Below, one piece after another: positions 32,561 through 44,049 of a DNA stretch of 64,000 nt. Location: positions 542,976,222 through 543,040,221 of the forward strand of contig CM077667.1 of the NCBI GenBank assembly GCA_039707655.1, read 5' to 3'. Under the pieces are notes generated by a model. The model was not told where the DNA came from. It worked only from the letters and a program-made list of their open reading frames with translations, and did no database searches. Position numbers and translations under genes: made by a program. Origin of the DNA: Elymus sibiricus (Eukaryota; Streptophyta; Magnoliopsida; Poales; Poaceae). The stretch's first letter is position 1; every line of letters begins with the position of its first letter.

Positions 32561-34255
32561 TGATACGTCCATTTTGCATCATGTTTTCTTATTGATATTT
32601 GTGATATTTTTGCCCATTATTCCCTATTACCATATAATTCGTATGCCATTTCTCTCTGAATATGCAAGGTACATCACTAAAAGGGAAATATCTGGAAACT
32701 GGAATTCTGGACCGGAAAACCATGAAAAAGGCAGCACAATCACCAGTCTCCAAATGATCTCAAACTTCACGGAGAATTTTAATGGAAGTTTTAAGAATTA
32801 TTGTGCCAAAAATATACCTTAGGGGGGCCACCTGCTGGCCACCAGCCAGCAGGGCGCGGCCACCCCCCTAGCCGCGCTCTGATGACTTGTAGGGGCCCAG
32901 GAGGTCCCTCAACCCCGCTCTTATCCTATATGGTGTGTTTTACGCTACAAAAAATCATAAGCAATCTCTCAGGACGAAGTGCCGCCGTCTCAAGGCGGAA
33001 ACTTAGGCAGAGCCCTTTTGCACTCTGGCAGTCAGATTCTGTCGGGGGAATTCCTCTCCGAGAGGGAGAGATCGAAGCCATCGTCATCACCAACACTTCC
33101 TCCTTCGTGGGAGTACCAATCTTCATCAACATATTCACCATCACCATCTCATCTCTAGCCCTAGTTCATCTCTTGTATTCAATCTTTGTCCCAAAACCTC
33201 AGATTGGTACCTGTGGGTCACTAGTTGTGTTGATTACATCTTGTAGTTGATACTTGTTGTATTACTTGGTGGAATCAGATCCTCAATCATTATTATTATA
33301 CCTCTGATCTTAAACATGTTGGTGAGGTGTGAGTAGTTACTATTGTTCGTGAGGACATGGGAGAAGTCTTGTTACAAGTAATCTTGTGAAGTTGGTATTC
33401 GTTTGACTATGTTGTTACTTCTCCTAGTGGTGTCATGTGAACGTCGACTACATGACACTTGACCATGTTATGGGCCCAAGGTAAGTCATCATGGAGTAAC
33501 AAGTAGATGGTGGGTTGCTAGAGTGACCGAAGCTTAAACCCCAGTTTATGCGTTGCCTCATAAGGGGCTGATTTGGATCTACACGTTTCATGCTATGGTT
33601 AGATTTATCTTAATTCCTCTTTCATAGTTGCGGATGCTTGCGAGAGGGGGTAATCATAAGTAGGTTGTTAGTTCAAGTACGAACAGTACCTTAGCACCGG
33701 TCCACCCGCATATCAAATTGTCAAAGTAGCGAACGCGAATCAACTCAACATGATGAACATGACTAGACAGAAATTCCCATGTGTCCTCGGGAGCGCTTGC
33801 TTAATATAAGAGTACTTTCGGGCCTATCCTTTGCTACAAAAAGGATTGGGCTACCTTGCTGCACCTTTGTTACCATTGTCACTTGTTACTAGTTACGAAT
33901 TATCTTGCTACAAACTATCTACTATAGTTACTCACATCACTTGAAGAGAATACCTTGCTGAAAACCGCTTGTCATTTCCTTTTGCTCCTCGTTGGCTTCG
34001 ACACTCTTACTTATCGAAAGGACTAAGATTGATCCCCTATACTCACTAGTAGAAAACAAACCTTTTGTGCCGGTTCGTAAGGGCCTTTAGTGCCGGTTCT
34101 CCAACCGGCACTAAAGGGTGGGGACTAAAGCATCCCCCCCCTTTAGTCCCGATTCAACACGGCCCGGCACTAAAAGCCCACCACGTGGCACCTGCCGGCG
34201 CCGTGGGCTGGGGAACCTTTAGTCCCGGTTGGTAACACCAACCGGGACTAAAAGT

Positions 34256-35648
34256 ATTTAATTCTTTTAATTTTGGTTTATTTTTCCTTTTAATCCTTTA
34301 GGGGTTTATGAATTAATTAAGGTTTATTTTTCCTTTTAATTTTGTGTTTTCCATTTAATTAATTTTCATTTCAAACATATATTACGCTACTACATACTGT
34401 ACACGCTGTGCATATATATATAAATAGAATTTCTCGTAGAACCGATCATATATATATATATCATCGAATTTCTCGTACGACGACCATTCACATACATATA
34501 TATATACAATTTGGTATATACAATTTCTCCTCCAATTTGCGGATCATTACATATGCAGGCATTACTGCTTGATCTTGTAATGGTATTCTCCTTTGGGATC
34601 TATGAGCTGGTCGACCAGAAATCCAGCTATTTCCTCTTGAATTGCTCGTACGCGAGCCGTTGGTAGGAGCTGGCCCCGCATCTCCGTCAGCTATAAGAAG
34701 GAGATCAAGATGAATATATTAGTTGTGTGTACATATATTAGCTAGATCGTGATAAAAAATTATGGATATTGTTCTGGCAACCGTACCCAAAGATTTCTTT
34801 CGTTTCTGCTCCTTTCAGACGTGATCATGCGAATGTTCTCGCAAACGTAGTATGCACATAAACTATTCCCCTGCTCCTGCCTCATGCACTTTACGAGAAT
34901 AAAATTCAATCAGGTAATAATTAATCAAGCATGATAATGGTATTGAAACTACAATTAAAGAGATGCACGGACGCAGCTAGCTAGTACTACTTAATTACCT
35001 TGGGTCGCACCCATGTCAGCTTTTGTTCCCAGTCTCCTGGGACCAGTTTGACGAACTTGGCCCAAGCCCTGCCCGCCGGCAAAGAAAATGAATAAAGGAG
35101 TTATTAACTAGTTGATATCAGTAAATGCATGAAAAATAGCAAATGAAGTCAGAAAGGGTTGAAAATTGATGGCGTGGCTTCGAATGGTGCATACTGAACA
35201 CACAAAAAGTCTGGAGTTGAAATAAGTTTAAAAAAATGAAATGCCTTAGTAACAGACGAGTTTTCATGTGAAACCCTGATACTTCGAAAGAGATTTTTCA
35301 TTTTGTACACGAAGTGCATCCAGTTTTTGCCGTAACCCTCTCAACTTTTTAGCACATGCTATGTGGGTGAAATGATGATACCATGCCAACTTTCAACCTT
35401 TTCAGAGTTCATTTGTAGTGCTTTTCAATTTCAGGGTCATTTAGCTCAAAAAAATCAGTAAATGCATGAAAAATAGCAAATGAAGTCACAAAGGGTTGAA
35501 AATTGATGACGTGGCTTTGGACATAATATTTCAACGCGTTTCAAATGCCAAAACACATAAGTACACTACTATTACAAAGATACCCTCCGGTTTGTCCGAA
35601 GTGGGACTTTCCAGATATATAAGTCCGGAAACTAACTAGAGAAGCCGG
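34256..35648. other. Non-coding 3' region of the 6.3-kb CACTA element
   Basis: AT-rich DNA with TATATATA runs near 34410-34510. Patches resembling exons lie near 34560-34690 and 34985-35080, possibly remnants of a second, TNP1-like gene, but not enough remains to call it. A short duplication is present: TCAGTAAATGCATGAAAAAT occurs near 35119 and 35455. Confidence 0.4.
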
Positions 35649-38600
35649 TCACATCCCAGAGTGGGATCTTTGGGTATAAAACTTTTTCTTCGCGTGTGTC
35701 CCTTTGCGTCGTAACCATGGACAATCTTCATCGTTTAACTTGATGCTCGGGTCAACATTCACTCTGAAGGGAGCAATTTCATGAAACTTTTCATAATCTT
35801 CTGACATGTCTGTCTTGTCCTCCACTCCCACGACGTTTCTTTTCCCTGAAAGAACTATGTGGCGCTTTGTCTCATCGTATGATGTATTCGCTTCCTTATC
35901 TTTTCTTTTTCTCGGCTTGGTAGACATGTCCTTCACATAGAAAACCTGCGCCACATCATTGGCTAGGACGAATGGTTCGTCTGCGTACCCAAGATTGTTG
36001 AGATCCACTGTTGTCATTCCGTACTGCGGGTCTTCCTTTACACCGCCTCCTGTCAGATTGACCCATTTGCACCGAAACAAAGGGACCTTCAAACCAAGTC
36101 CACAGTCAAGTTCCCATATCTCCTCTATGTAACCATAATATGTGTCCTTTGGCCTATTGGTGTTTGCTGCATCAAAGCGGACACCACTGTTTCGGATGGC
36201 GCTCTTTTTATCTTGGGCGATCGTGTAAAATGTATTCCAATTTATCTCGTACCCTTTGAAAGTCAATATAGTCGAAGATGGTAACTTGGACAGCAAGTAC
36301 AGGTCATCTGCAATAGTGGTGTCATGCATGAGACGTGTTTGCAACCAACCGGCGAAAGTCAAGGTTCATGTGTAATCCAGTCGTCAGACTGCTCCGGGTG
36401 TTTGGAGCGTAGAATATTCTTGTGTTGCTCGATATACGGAGCGACCAAGGCGGAACTTTGTAGAACTGTGTAGTGTGCTTGCGCCAAAGAATGCCCGTCC
36501 CGGCATATTACTGAATTCTTTCCTAGCGTGCCTTTTCCACCCAGTCTGCCCTCATGCCGCGATTCAGGAACACCAATCGGCTTAATGTCAGGAATAAAGT
36601 CAACACAAAACTCAATGACCTCCTCTGTTTCATGGCCCTTGGAGATGCTTCCATCTGGCCTAGCACGATTATGAACATATTTCTTTAAGACTCCCATGAA
36701 CCTCTCAAAGGGGAACATATTGTGTAGAAATACACGACCCAGAATGGCAATCTCCTCGACTAGGTGAACTAGGACGTGCGTCATGATATTGAAGAAGGAT
36801 GGTGGGAACACCAACTCGAAACTGACAAGACATTGCACCAAATCATTCTCTAACCTTGGTAGGATTTTTGGATCGATTACCTTCTGAGAGATTGCATTGA
36901 GGAATGCACATAGCTTCACAATGGCTAATCGAACGTTTTTCGGTAGAAGCCCCCTCAATGCAACCGGAAGCAGTTGCGTCATAATCACGTGGCAGTCATG
37001 AGACTTTAGGTTCTAGAACTTTTTCTCTGCCATATTTGTTATTTCCTTTATATTCGACGAGAAGCCAGACGGGACCTTCATACTGAGAAGGCATTCGAAG
37101 AAGATTTCCTTCTCTTCTTTGGTAAGAGCGTAGCTGGCATGACCCTGAAACTGCTTTGGATCCATGCCGTCTTCTCCATGCATACTTTGCTGGTCCTCCC
37201 GTCCCTCCAGTGTATCTTTTTTCTTCCCATACACGCTCAAGAAGCCTAGCAGGTTCACGCAAAGATTCTTCGTCACGTGTATCACGTCGATTGCAGAGCG
37301 GACCTCTAGGTCTTTCCAATAGGGTAGGTCCCAAAATATAGATTTCTTCTTCCACATGGGTGCGCGTCCGTCAGCGTCATTCGGAACAGATTGTCCGCCA
37401 GGACCCTTTCCAAAGATTACTTTTAAATCCTTGACCATATCAAGTATATCATCACCAGTACGGTGGCGAGGCTTCTTCCGGTGATCTGCCTCACCTTTGA
37501 AATGCTTGCCTTTCTTTCTTACGGGATGCCTGCTCTGAAGAAATCGACGATGCCCCAGGTACACATTCTTCTTACATTTATCCAAATATATACTGTCGGT
37601 ATCATCTAAACAGTGCTTGCATGCGTGGTATCCCTTGTTTGTCTGTCCTGAAAGGTTACTGAGAGCAGGCCAATCATTGATGGTTACAAACAGCAACGCA
37701 TGTAGGTCAAATTCCTCCTGTTCTCTCTCATCCCACGCACTTACACCTTTTCCATTCCACAGCTGTAAAAGTTCTTCAACTAATGGAATTAGGTACACAT
37801 CAATGTCGTTGCCGGGTTGCTTGGGGCCTTGGATGAGCACTGGCATCATAATGAACTTCCGCTTCATGCACAACCAAGGAGGAAGGTTATAGATACATAG
37901 AGTCATAGGCCAAGTGCTATGATTGTTGTTCTGCTCCCCAAAAGGATTAATGCCATCTGCACTTAAACCAAACCATACGTTCCTTGCGTCCTTTGCAAAG
38001 TCCTTCCACTTTCTCTCGATTTTTCTCCACTGCGATCCGTCAGCGGGTACTCTCAACTTCCCGTCTTTCTTACGGTCTTCGTTGTGCCATCACATCAACT
38101 TGGCATGCTCTTTGTTTTGGAACAAATGTTTCAACCGTGGTATTATAGGAGCATACCACATCACCTTGGAGGAATCTTCTTCCTGGGGCGCTCGCCCTCA
38201 ACATCACCAGGGTCATCGTGGCCAATCTTATAGCGCAATGCACAGCATACCGGGCATGCATTCAAATCCTCGTACTCACCGCGGTAGAGGATGCAGTCAT
38301 TAGGGCATGCATGTATCTTCTGCACCTCTAATCCTAGAGGGCAGACAGCCTTCTTTGCTTCGTACGTACTGTCGGGCAATTCGTTGTCCTTTGGTAGCTT
38401 CTTCCTTAACATTATCAGCAACTTTTCAAATGCCTTGTCAGATACACCATTCTCTGCCTTCCATTGCAGCAATTCCAGTGTGGTACCCAGCTTTTTCTTG
38501 TCATCTTCGCAATTTGGGTACAACAATTTCTTGTAATCCTCTAACATGCGCTGCAACTTCAGCTTCTCCTTTTCACTTGCACAGTTTCTCTTTGCATCGG

Positions 38601-39003
38601 CAATGGCCCGACCAAGATCATCAGCGGGCTCATCTGATGCCTCTTCTTCAGCTCCTTCCCGCATTGCCGGCTCAGCTTCTTCCCCCATTGTTGTACCATC
38701 GTATTCATGGAACCCATGGCCAGGATAGCTGTCGTCATCCTCTTCTTCTTCATTCTCTTCCATTAGGACCCCTCTTTCTCCGTGCTTGGTCCAACAGTTA
38801 TAGCCGGACATGAAACCGGACTCAAACAGGTGGACGTGAATGGTTCTTGAGTTAGAGTAATTTCGATCATTCTTACAGCCAGCACATGGATAATACATAA
38901 AACCATCCGCCCGCTTGTTTGCCTCAGCCGCAACCAGAAAAGTATGCACGCCATTAATGAACTGGGGAGAGCATCAGTCATCGTACATCCATTGCCGGCT
39001 CAT
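35649..39003 (-). pseudogene. CACTA TNP2-type transposase, multiply disrupted
   Basis: Read from 39003 downward: MSRQWMYDD then an in-frame TGA at 38974; a transposase-associated domain (RTIHVHLFESGFMSGYNCWT); an acidic linker; a Cys-rich segment (HACPNDCILYRGEY, ACPVCCALRYK); a frameshift near 38160; an in-frame TGA near 38086; the Transposase_21 core (SADGINPFGEQNNNHSTWP, SAIDVIHVTKNLCVNLLGF); an in-frame TAG near 37012; a DUF4218-like part (ALRGLLPKNVRLAIVKLC, LHNMFPFERFMGVLKKYV); a frameshift near 36360; and a DUF4216-like end (VRFDAANTNRPKDTYYGYI, VPLFRCKWVNL). The domain order is full length for a TNP2 protein, but the gene cannot make it. Confidence 0.88.
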
Positions 39004-39095
39004 CTTCATTACACAACACCGAAAAGACCAAATTAATACAAGTTCATACATAAAGTTCATACACACTTGTTCTCATAAAACAACATACAAACTCT

Positions 39096-39411
39096 CTAGC
39101 TAAAGCATTTAAATGCAACAACAAATGCGATCAAGATCGCAACTAAGGTAACAATTGATCCAACAACATAGTGATACCAAGCCTCACTATCAATGGCATA
39201 TTTTTGAAATTTTCTAATCTTCAAGCGCATTGCATCCATCTTGATCTTGTGATCATCGACGACATCGGCAACATACAACTCCAGTTTCATCTTCTCTTCT
39301 TCAACTCTTTTCAATTTTTCTTTCAAATACTCGTTTTCTTTTTCAACTAAATTTAACTTCTTGACAAGAATATCTATGTCGGTTGCAATTTCCGGTTCAC
39401 ATACCTCCTAG
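39096..39411 (-). CDS. Coiled-coil protein with a C-terminal membrane segment, CACTA-encoded
   Basis: The exon opens after the acceptor-like TTTTATCTAG at 39412 and is open to the stop at 39096. The product has a Lys/Glu-rich heptad region (EKLKRVEEEKMKLELYVADV), then IKMDAMRLKIRKFQKYAID, and ends in one hydrophobic helix (VVGSIVTLVAILIAFVVAF) followed by KCFS. A short upstream exon with MVLISVPVGPRPVYDSDVV near 39485-39550 may join it across a GT-AG intron (about 39412-39494). It lies 5' of the transposase on the same strand. Similar small proteins recur in wheat annotations, in my recollection linked to this CACTA family; the function is unknown. Confidence 0.55.
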
Positions 39412-39569
39412 ATAAAAATATCTATGTCAACTTGATGGGCATAATTGTCATAAACATGAAATGCAACAAATAGTTATAAAAGAGAGTATATACCACATCC
39501 GAATCATAAACCGGACGAGGGCCGACGGGGACGGATATCAAAACCATGCCACTATGTATAACAAACAAC

Positions 39570-40057
39570 CATATAGGTAAGAAAACTATACAAGTAACCA
39601 TCTAAATCTTACAAACATGATTTTTTTTTATAAAAAGGATAAGAAAAAGAGGCTCACCAAGGTGGTGCCGGCGACGGGACGGTGCGGGCGATCGACGGTG
39701 GTTAGGACGGGGACGGGAAGGCACTAAGTAAACCACACCTACACATGCAAAGTAAGAAGTTAATTTGAGCTCAAATTGCATATAAATCAAATAAACTACC
39801 ACATATAAATACTCCCAAACTAAAACCCACAAATCACTATACTTATAGAGCATTGCAAGAGCTAATCTAGCAATGAGAGATGAAAGGACAAAGTTGCTAA
39901 CCTTTGTGAACACTTGGATGGATGGGGTGCCTCCAAATCTTGACAAATTTTGGCAAAAATGGAGGTGAGCTCGAGCAAGGGGAAGAACAAAGGAGAGGAA
40001 TAAGGGGAAAAACAGGGAGGAGTGTGCTCGGGCTGGCCGAAGGGTTCATATAGGGGA
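39570..40057. other. 5' flank of the 6.3-kb CACTA genes
   Basis: Mostly AT-rich sequence before the right subterminal repeats. Possible short first exons or leader are present on the minus strand near 39650-39730 and 39890-39980. Nothing else is supported. Confidence 0.35.
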
Positions 40058-40354
40058 TCTTTAGTCCCGGTTCGTGACACAAACCGGGACTAAAGGTGAG
40101 CCTATAGTCCCGGTTCGTGCCACGAACCGGGACTAAAGGTGATCGTGGGGCCCCAGGCTGACACCAGCCTGCCACCACCCCTTTAGTCCCGGTTCGTGTT
40201 ACGAACCGGGACTAAAGGTCCGGAACGAACCGGGACTAATGATGCCCGTCCCAAACCGGGACTAATGGTCACATTAGTGTCGGTTCAAAACCAGACCGGG
40301 ACTAATGCTTTGGACAAAAGGTCTGTTTTCTACTAGTGACTTGTGGGTCATCAA

Positions 40355-42430
40355 GACTCTTTTTCGGCGCTGTTGCATGGGAGTGAAGCACCATTGGTTA
40401 TGAGGAGCCCACAAGGCCAGTTAACCTATAGCATTGATCTTTTCAATTTCCTTGCTACGTCTGTGTTGCTTGGCAAGGTTTACCGTTTTCCAGCGAGATC
40501 CATACGCGGTAAGGTCGTGTGATGCTATCAATGTTAGAACCAATTAATAATAGTCGAAAAATCTTACTAAATATGTATGACCAATACGGTGAATAATAAC
40601 AAATTATGCTGGCAATTACCATGCATTGGAGTCATTCGGAAATAATGATCAACATTAGAGATATCACCAAGAGGGGTTCGAGTAGAGGTATCACCATCAG
40701 TGGGTCGGCACATATTTGGTGCCTCCTTATCTTCGAGAAGCATGGTCTGCAGGCGCTCAAAAATGAAATTAAACAAAACATTAGCTATTCCTGTTAGTTT
40801 ACATATCTGCCTTATTTTCATGACGAGTAAGAAATTAAATCCAAAGATATCAGCAACTATTATTTGTAACCACTTTCCAGTAGAATTCTGGTCCGTTGTC
40901 ACGACCAGTTTAAATCTTTAGCTGATGTTACATATATGAACATAGTACATGTTAAATTGAAATCCAGTTCACTTGCAATGTAGGGTGACAAATTAAGAAG
41001 TGTATTTTTATACATAGAGTGATATTTGCTATTTATATCACCATTTGCAAATCATTTTGTCCCTTCCAACAATATCATTACATTCATTTTGAGAGTCGCT
41101 AGAATGTATGTCCATCTCTCTCATATTCTCTCATATTTTGCAATAGATCTATTGTACTATTAGGTTGTTCTGAAGGTAGCACTAGGCTACTTCACATCTG
41201 CCTCTTCTGCTATACAATTGTCTGTGTTTCTCACGTGAGTAGTGAGAATAAAACTATGAGATTAGAAGGTTATTCTTGGAATTGCACATATTACTCCATA
41301 TCTGACTCTTCCTTTGCTTTCTAGGTTTTTCAATCCCCATGACAGGGAGTTTCATGTGGCACAACAAGAGATCCTGATGAGGGTTTGTACCCAATTTTTT
41401 ATGTAATCCAGTAGAAATTCCATCAGCAGATTTATATGTGGCAAAAAGAGTTGATCGTGTTGTTCCGTTAAGTCTTCTGTGATCTACCATGAAAATTAAA
41501 TTCAACAAATACAAGCAAAATTAATTAAATAAATAAATCGTGAACACATGATAATGGTTTGCTAAGTTTGCTTGTTATCGTGTAGTGGAATTTGTGCATA
41601 GGAAAACTGTCAAGTTCTATGGACACGGGAATTGGAAACAGTCTGTCTGTAGCAAGTTTTCCATTGGCCATCTCCTTTTCCTACTTGACCTGTCTGTAGC
41701 AAGTGGCAGAGCAGGTCATCTGCCTCATTCTTCATTGGTTTGCAGGTGGCAGGGGAGGTGAAGTGCAAATCAGGGAGGTGGCGGGTAGCAAATCACTTTA
41801 TCTTCCATCAAATTTAGATGGTTGCACTTATTGTGGTGTGGCAGATCCAGGAAGGACAACAAATTATTCAGTGATACTCGTCGTCGCAGGGTTCGCTGTA
41901 GCAGATACAGGCGTGCGTCTTCAACAACGTCTTCAGTGATACTCGCCGGGGATTGAAACCATGCTGAGCTGAAGCAAGGTTCGCCGCCCAACCCAGGAGT
42001 CCCGATTCAAAACTTGACGAATCATACAAGATATGTTTTGTATATGGTATGATTGATGATTCATAGAAGGCTTTAATTGAATAGATTGATTAGATGAAAG
42101 TTGTGATTGTGATGTGATTGTGAACATGATGTGGAAGGAAAGTGTGGACATGGATTAATTGAATAGATTGATTAGACAGATTAGAAAAGTTGTGATTGTG
42201 AACGTGATGTAGAAGGAAAGCGAATTGATGGGTTCTTTGGTTGTGTTTTTTCCCTGGTTATTTGCTCACCAGTTTTATCGGCGGAGATAAAAAAAATCGA
42301 TGAGGGGATGGTATCATTCGATGAGGGAGGCCAACCATACGAACCGATAACGTACTCCCTGTTTTGGAGTAGAGATTAGTGATGTACTGAACTCGGATCA
42401 TGCTGAGATGATTGTCCAACTAGAAAACAT
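40355..42430. other. Unassigned DNA with exon-like fragments on the minus strand
   Basis: On the minus strand two stretches read like exons bounded by AG and GT: about 40766-40660 (RLQTMLLEDKEAPNMCRPTD then GDTSTRTPLGDISNV) and about 41490-41270 (TLFATYKSADGISTGLHKKL, MGIEKPRKQRKSQIW). I do not recognise the protein with confidence. At 41690-42000 and 42000-42240 no gene is seen; there is a weak duplication of TTGAATAGATTGATTAGA near 42077 and 42158. These may be fragments of one gene carried by an old transposon. Confidence 0.35.
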
Positions 42431-42431
42431 A

Positions 42432-42520
42432 CTCTCTCTGATCCAAAACAAGTCTCGTAGTCTTGAACAAAGGGCCAGCCTTAGTTCAAAATTGTGATAC
42501 TTACTATGGATCGGATGGAG
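42432..42520. mobile_element. Stowaway-type MITE, 89 bp
   Basis: CTCTCTCTGATCCAAAACAA at the left and the inverse of CTCCATCCGATCCATAGTAA at the right form imperfect terminal inverted repeats, flanked by TA on both sides (42430-42431, 42521-42522). Length, ends and TA target match Stowaway/Mariner MITEs of grasses. Confidence 0.75.
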
Positions 42521-42522
42521 TA

Positions 42523-43500
42523 TTTCTTTGAGTTGCCGGTAACATTATTGTGTTAGATATTATTATATATGTTAGCCAATTGTTAAAAAAATGATGTGTG
42601 TTAGCTGAGATGACATTGTTCTCGGATGGAGCATCTTGTTTTTTTTCAGAAGCTTGTTGCAACGCACAAACGTTTTATTAGTTATTTTTAGGAATCGTTA
42701 AAAAAAAGTTAATTTTAGGCGTTGTTTCGCTCGCAAATATTAGGCACGGGCATATCTAAAACAGGTTTCTAGCTGATGTTTAGCAAAACTGGTTTTACTG
42801 TTTTTTCGTTAATAATCAGCATATGGAAAACTTTGTTTGAACTAGAAAACCGCAATTCCGGTTGGTCCAGTGATTTCTTTGGATAGCAATTAGCCATTCG
42901 TATTCCCGTCCGTGATTAGGCCAGGCTTCTTCCTTCGATCACCGATCCCTCGTAGCCGCCAGCGGCTGCATCCCCTGGATCCATGCATAGGCTTAACGCC
43001 ACCCACGGTGACATATTTGGCACACATGCGTGCAAAGGTTCGTGGCAACATCCTCTGGTGATTGGCCGCCGCCGGCTGCATCCAGTGGACCCTGCATTGG
43101 CTTGACGCCGCCTACTGTGACGGCAGCCAGCCATGCCGTTCTGGCAAGCTCCTCAGCTCATATACGAGTACGACACTGCTTGCCTCCACTCAGTCTGCCA
43201 CAACTCAGTACGTGTGGACTGCGGCTGCTTCCCTCGACGCCGAGGTCGCCGTGCCTTCCTCCCTTCATTGGCCCCGAATCACAACTGCTAGAGTTGGCCA
43301 TCGCCAATCGACGCTGGCCGTACATGCCTCGTACAAAGAAGCCCTACCAAGGCAGGAGCTTGGGAGAGTGCTCGCCGCCCGCCATGAAGCCTGTGGCAGC
43401 CATCCCGCCGCACCAAAGCTCAGAAGTCAGGAGAGAAATAGTTACGTTAAGTATATGCTAATCGTGTTTTTGGAAAAACAACTAATGCTCGTTTTTCTAT
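42523..43500. other. Unassigned DNA upstream of the Mutator-like element
   Basis: A GC-rich stretch at about 42900-43420 reads as partly open on both strands (for example 43030-43461 plus) but shows no recognised motif. It could be a gene-derived fragment. It ends with the target site CGTTTTTCTAT at 43490-43500. Confidence 0.35.
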
Positions 43501-43520
43501 GGGTCTGTTTAAGACTCATC

Positions 43521-43548
43521 TAGATGAGACATAATTATGTCTCATCTA
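43521..43548. repeat. Perfect 28-bp palindrome near the element end
   Basis: The sequence starting TAGATGAGACATAA reads the same on both strands from 43521 to 43548. It overlaps another palindrome, CTCATCTAGATGAG, just before it. It lies inside the left terminal repeat of the Mutator-like element. Confidence 0.85.
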
Positions 43549-44049
43549 AGTATGACATCAGCATTAGTTTGTGACCCTCTTATGTATGTATGTATGTATG
43601 TATGTTTGTTTGTTTGTCTTGGGCTGTTTATTCGGTCGCTGCGCTCACGGACCCAGCCTGACTAGACGACAATATCCACGCGCTTCTAAGACAAGTCCAT
43701 TAATGCTGTTTTTCTTTTCTGTTTTAAAACCAGTGAGCTTGCCCACGTTGCTCAGTCGCTAGGCTAAGCACACTATTGTAGCCTAGCTTACCTAATACTG
43801 TGATTTGTTGTTGTCTTTTTCCTTTTTGATTTTTTCTCTTTCAGGTATGTGCTTTTCTTCTGATTTTCTTTTTTGCTTTTTAACCTTTTCATTTTTTTAT
43901 AATATTCTGTAGTATAATTTCTCTAATATATGATAAAGAAAAATTAAACTACCCAACGAACTGTTTTTAATATACAGTGAACATTTGTTCAAATACACGC
44001 CGAACAAATTTTTAATATACCATGAACACGTTTTATATACAGTGACATT

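Larger units (their letters stand above)
34044..40338 (-). mobile_element. CACTA transposon, 6.3 kb, with ACT target duplication
   Basis: The left end CACTAGTAGAAAACAAACC and the right end GTCTGTTTTCTACTAGTG are inverted copies. ACT flanks both sides (34041-34043, 40339-40341). Subterminal fields at about 34075-34255 and 40058-40300 contain TTTAGTCCCGGTT / AACCGGGACTAAA palindromes. Genes lie on the minus strand: a coiled-coil/membrane ORF (39096-39411) and a decayed TNP2 gene (35649-39003). The same family starts again at 63450. Confidence 0.92.
32561..40354 (+). mobile_element. LTR of an unassigned LTR retrotransposon, split by a CACTA element
   Basis: TGATACGTCCATTTTGCATC at 32561 is a start I recognise from a common Triticeae LTR family. 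The sequence runs to GATCCCCTATACT at 34043 and resumes after the CACTA insertion with TGTGGGTCATCA (ending about 40354), for an LTR of roughly 1.5 kb. A degraded leader-like stretch follows (GACTCTTTTTCGGCGCTG). I found no coding domain and no matching target duplication, so superfamily (perhaps gypsy) and completeness are unresolved. Confidence 0.55.

Noticed and set aside
42340..42375. TACTCCCTGTTTTGGAGTA, resembling a minimal Stowaway remnant
   Set aside because: Too short to distinguish from chance.
42655..42690. GTTGCAACGCACAAACGTTT followed by TATTAG, resembling a Helitron 3' end
   Set aside because: The CTRR terminus is not present and no matching 5' end was found; at most a decayed trace.
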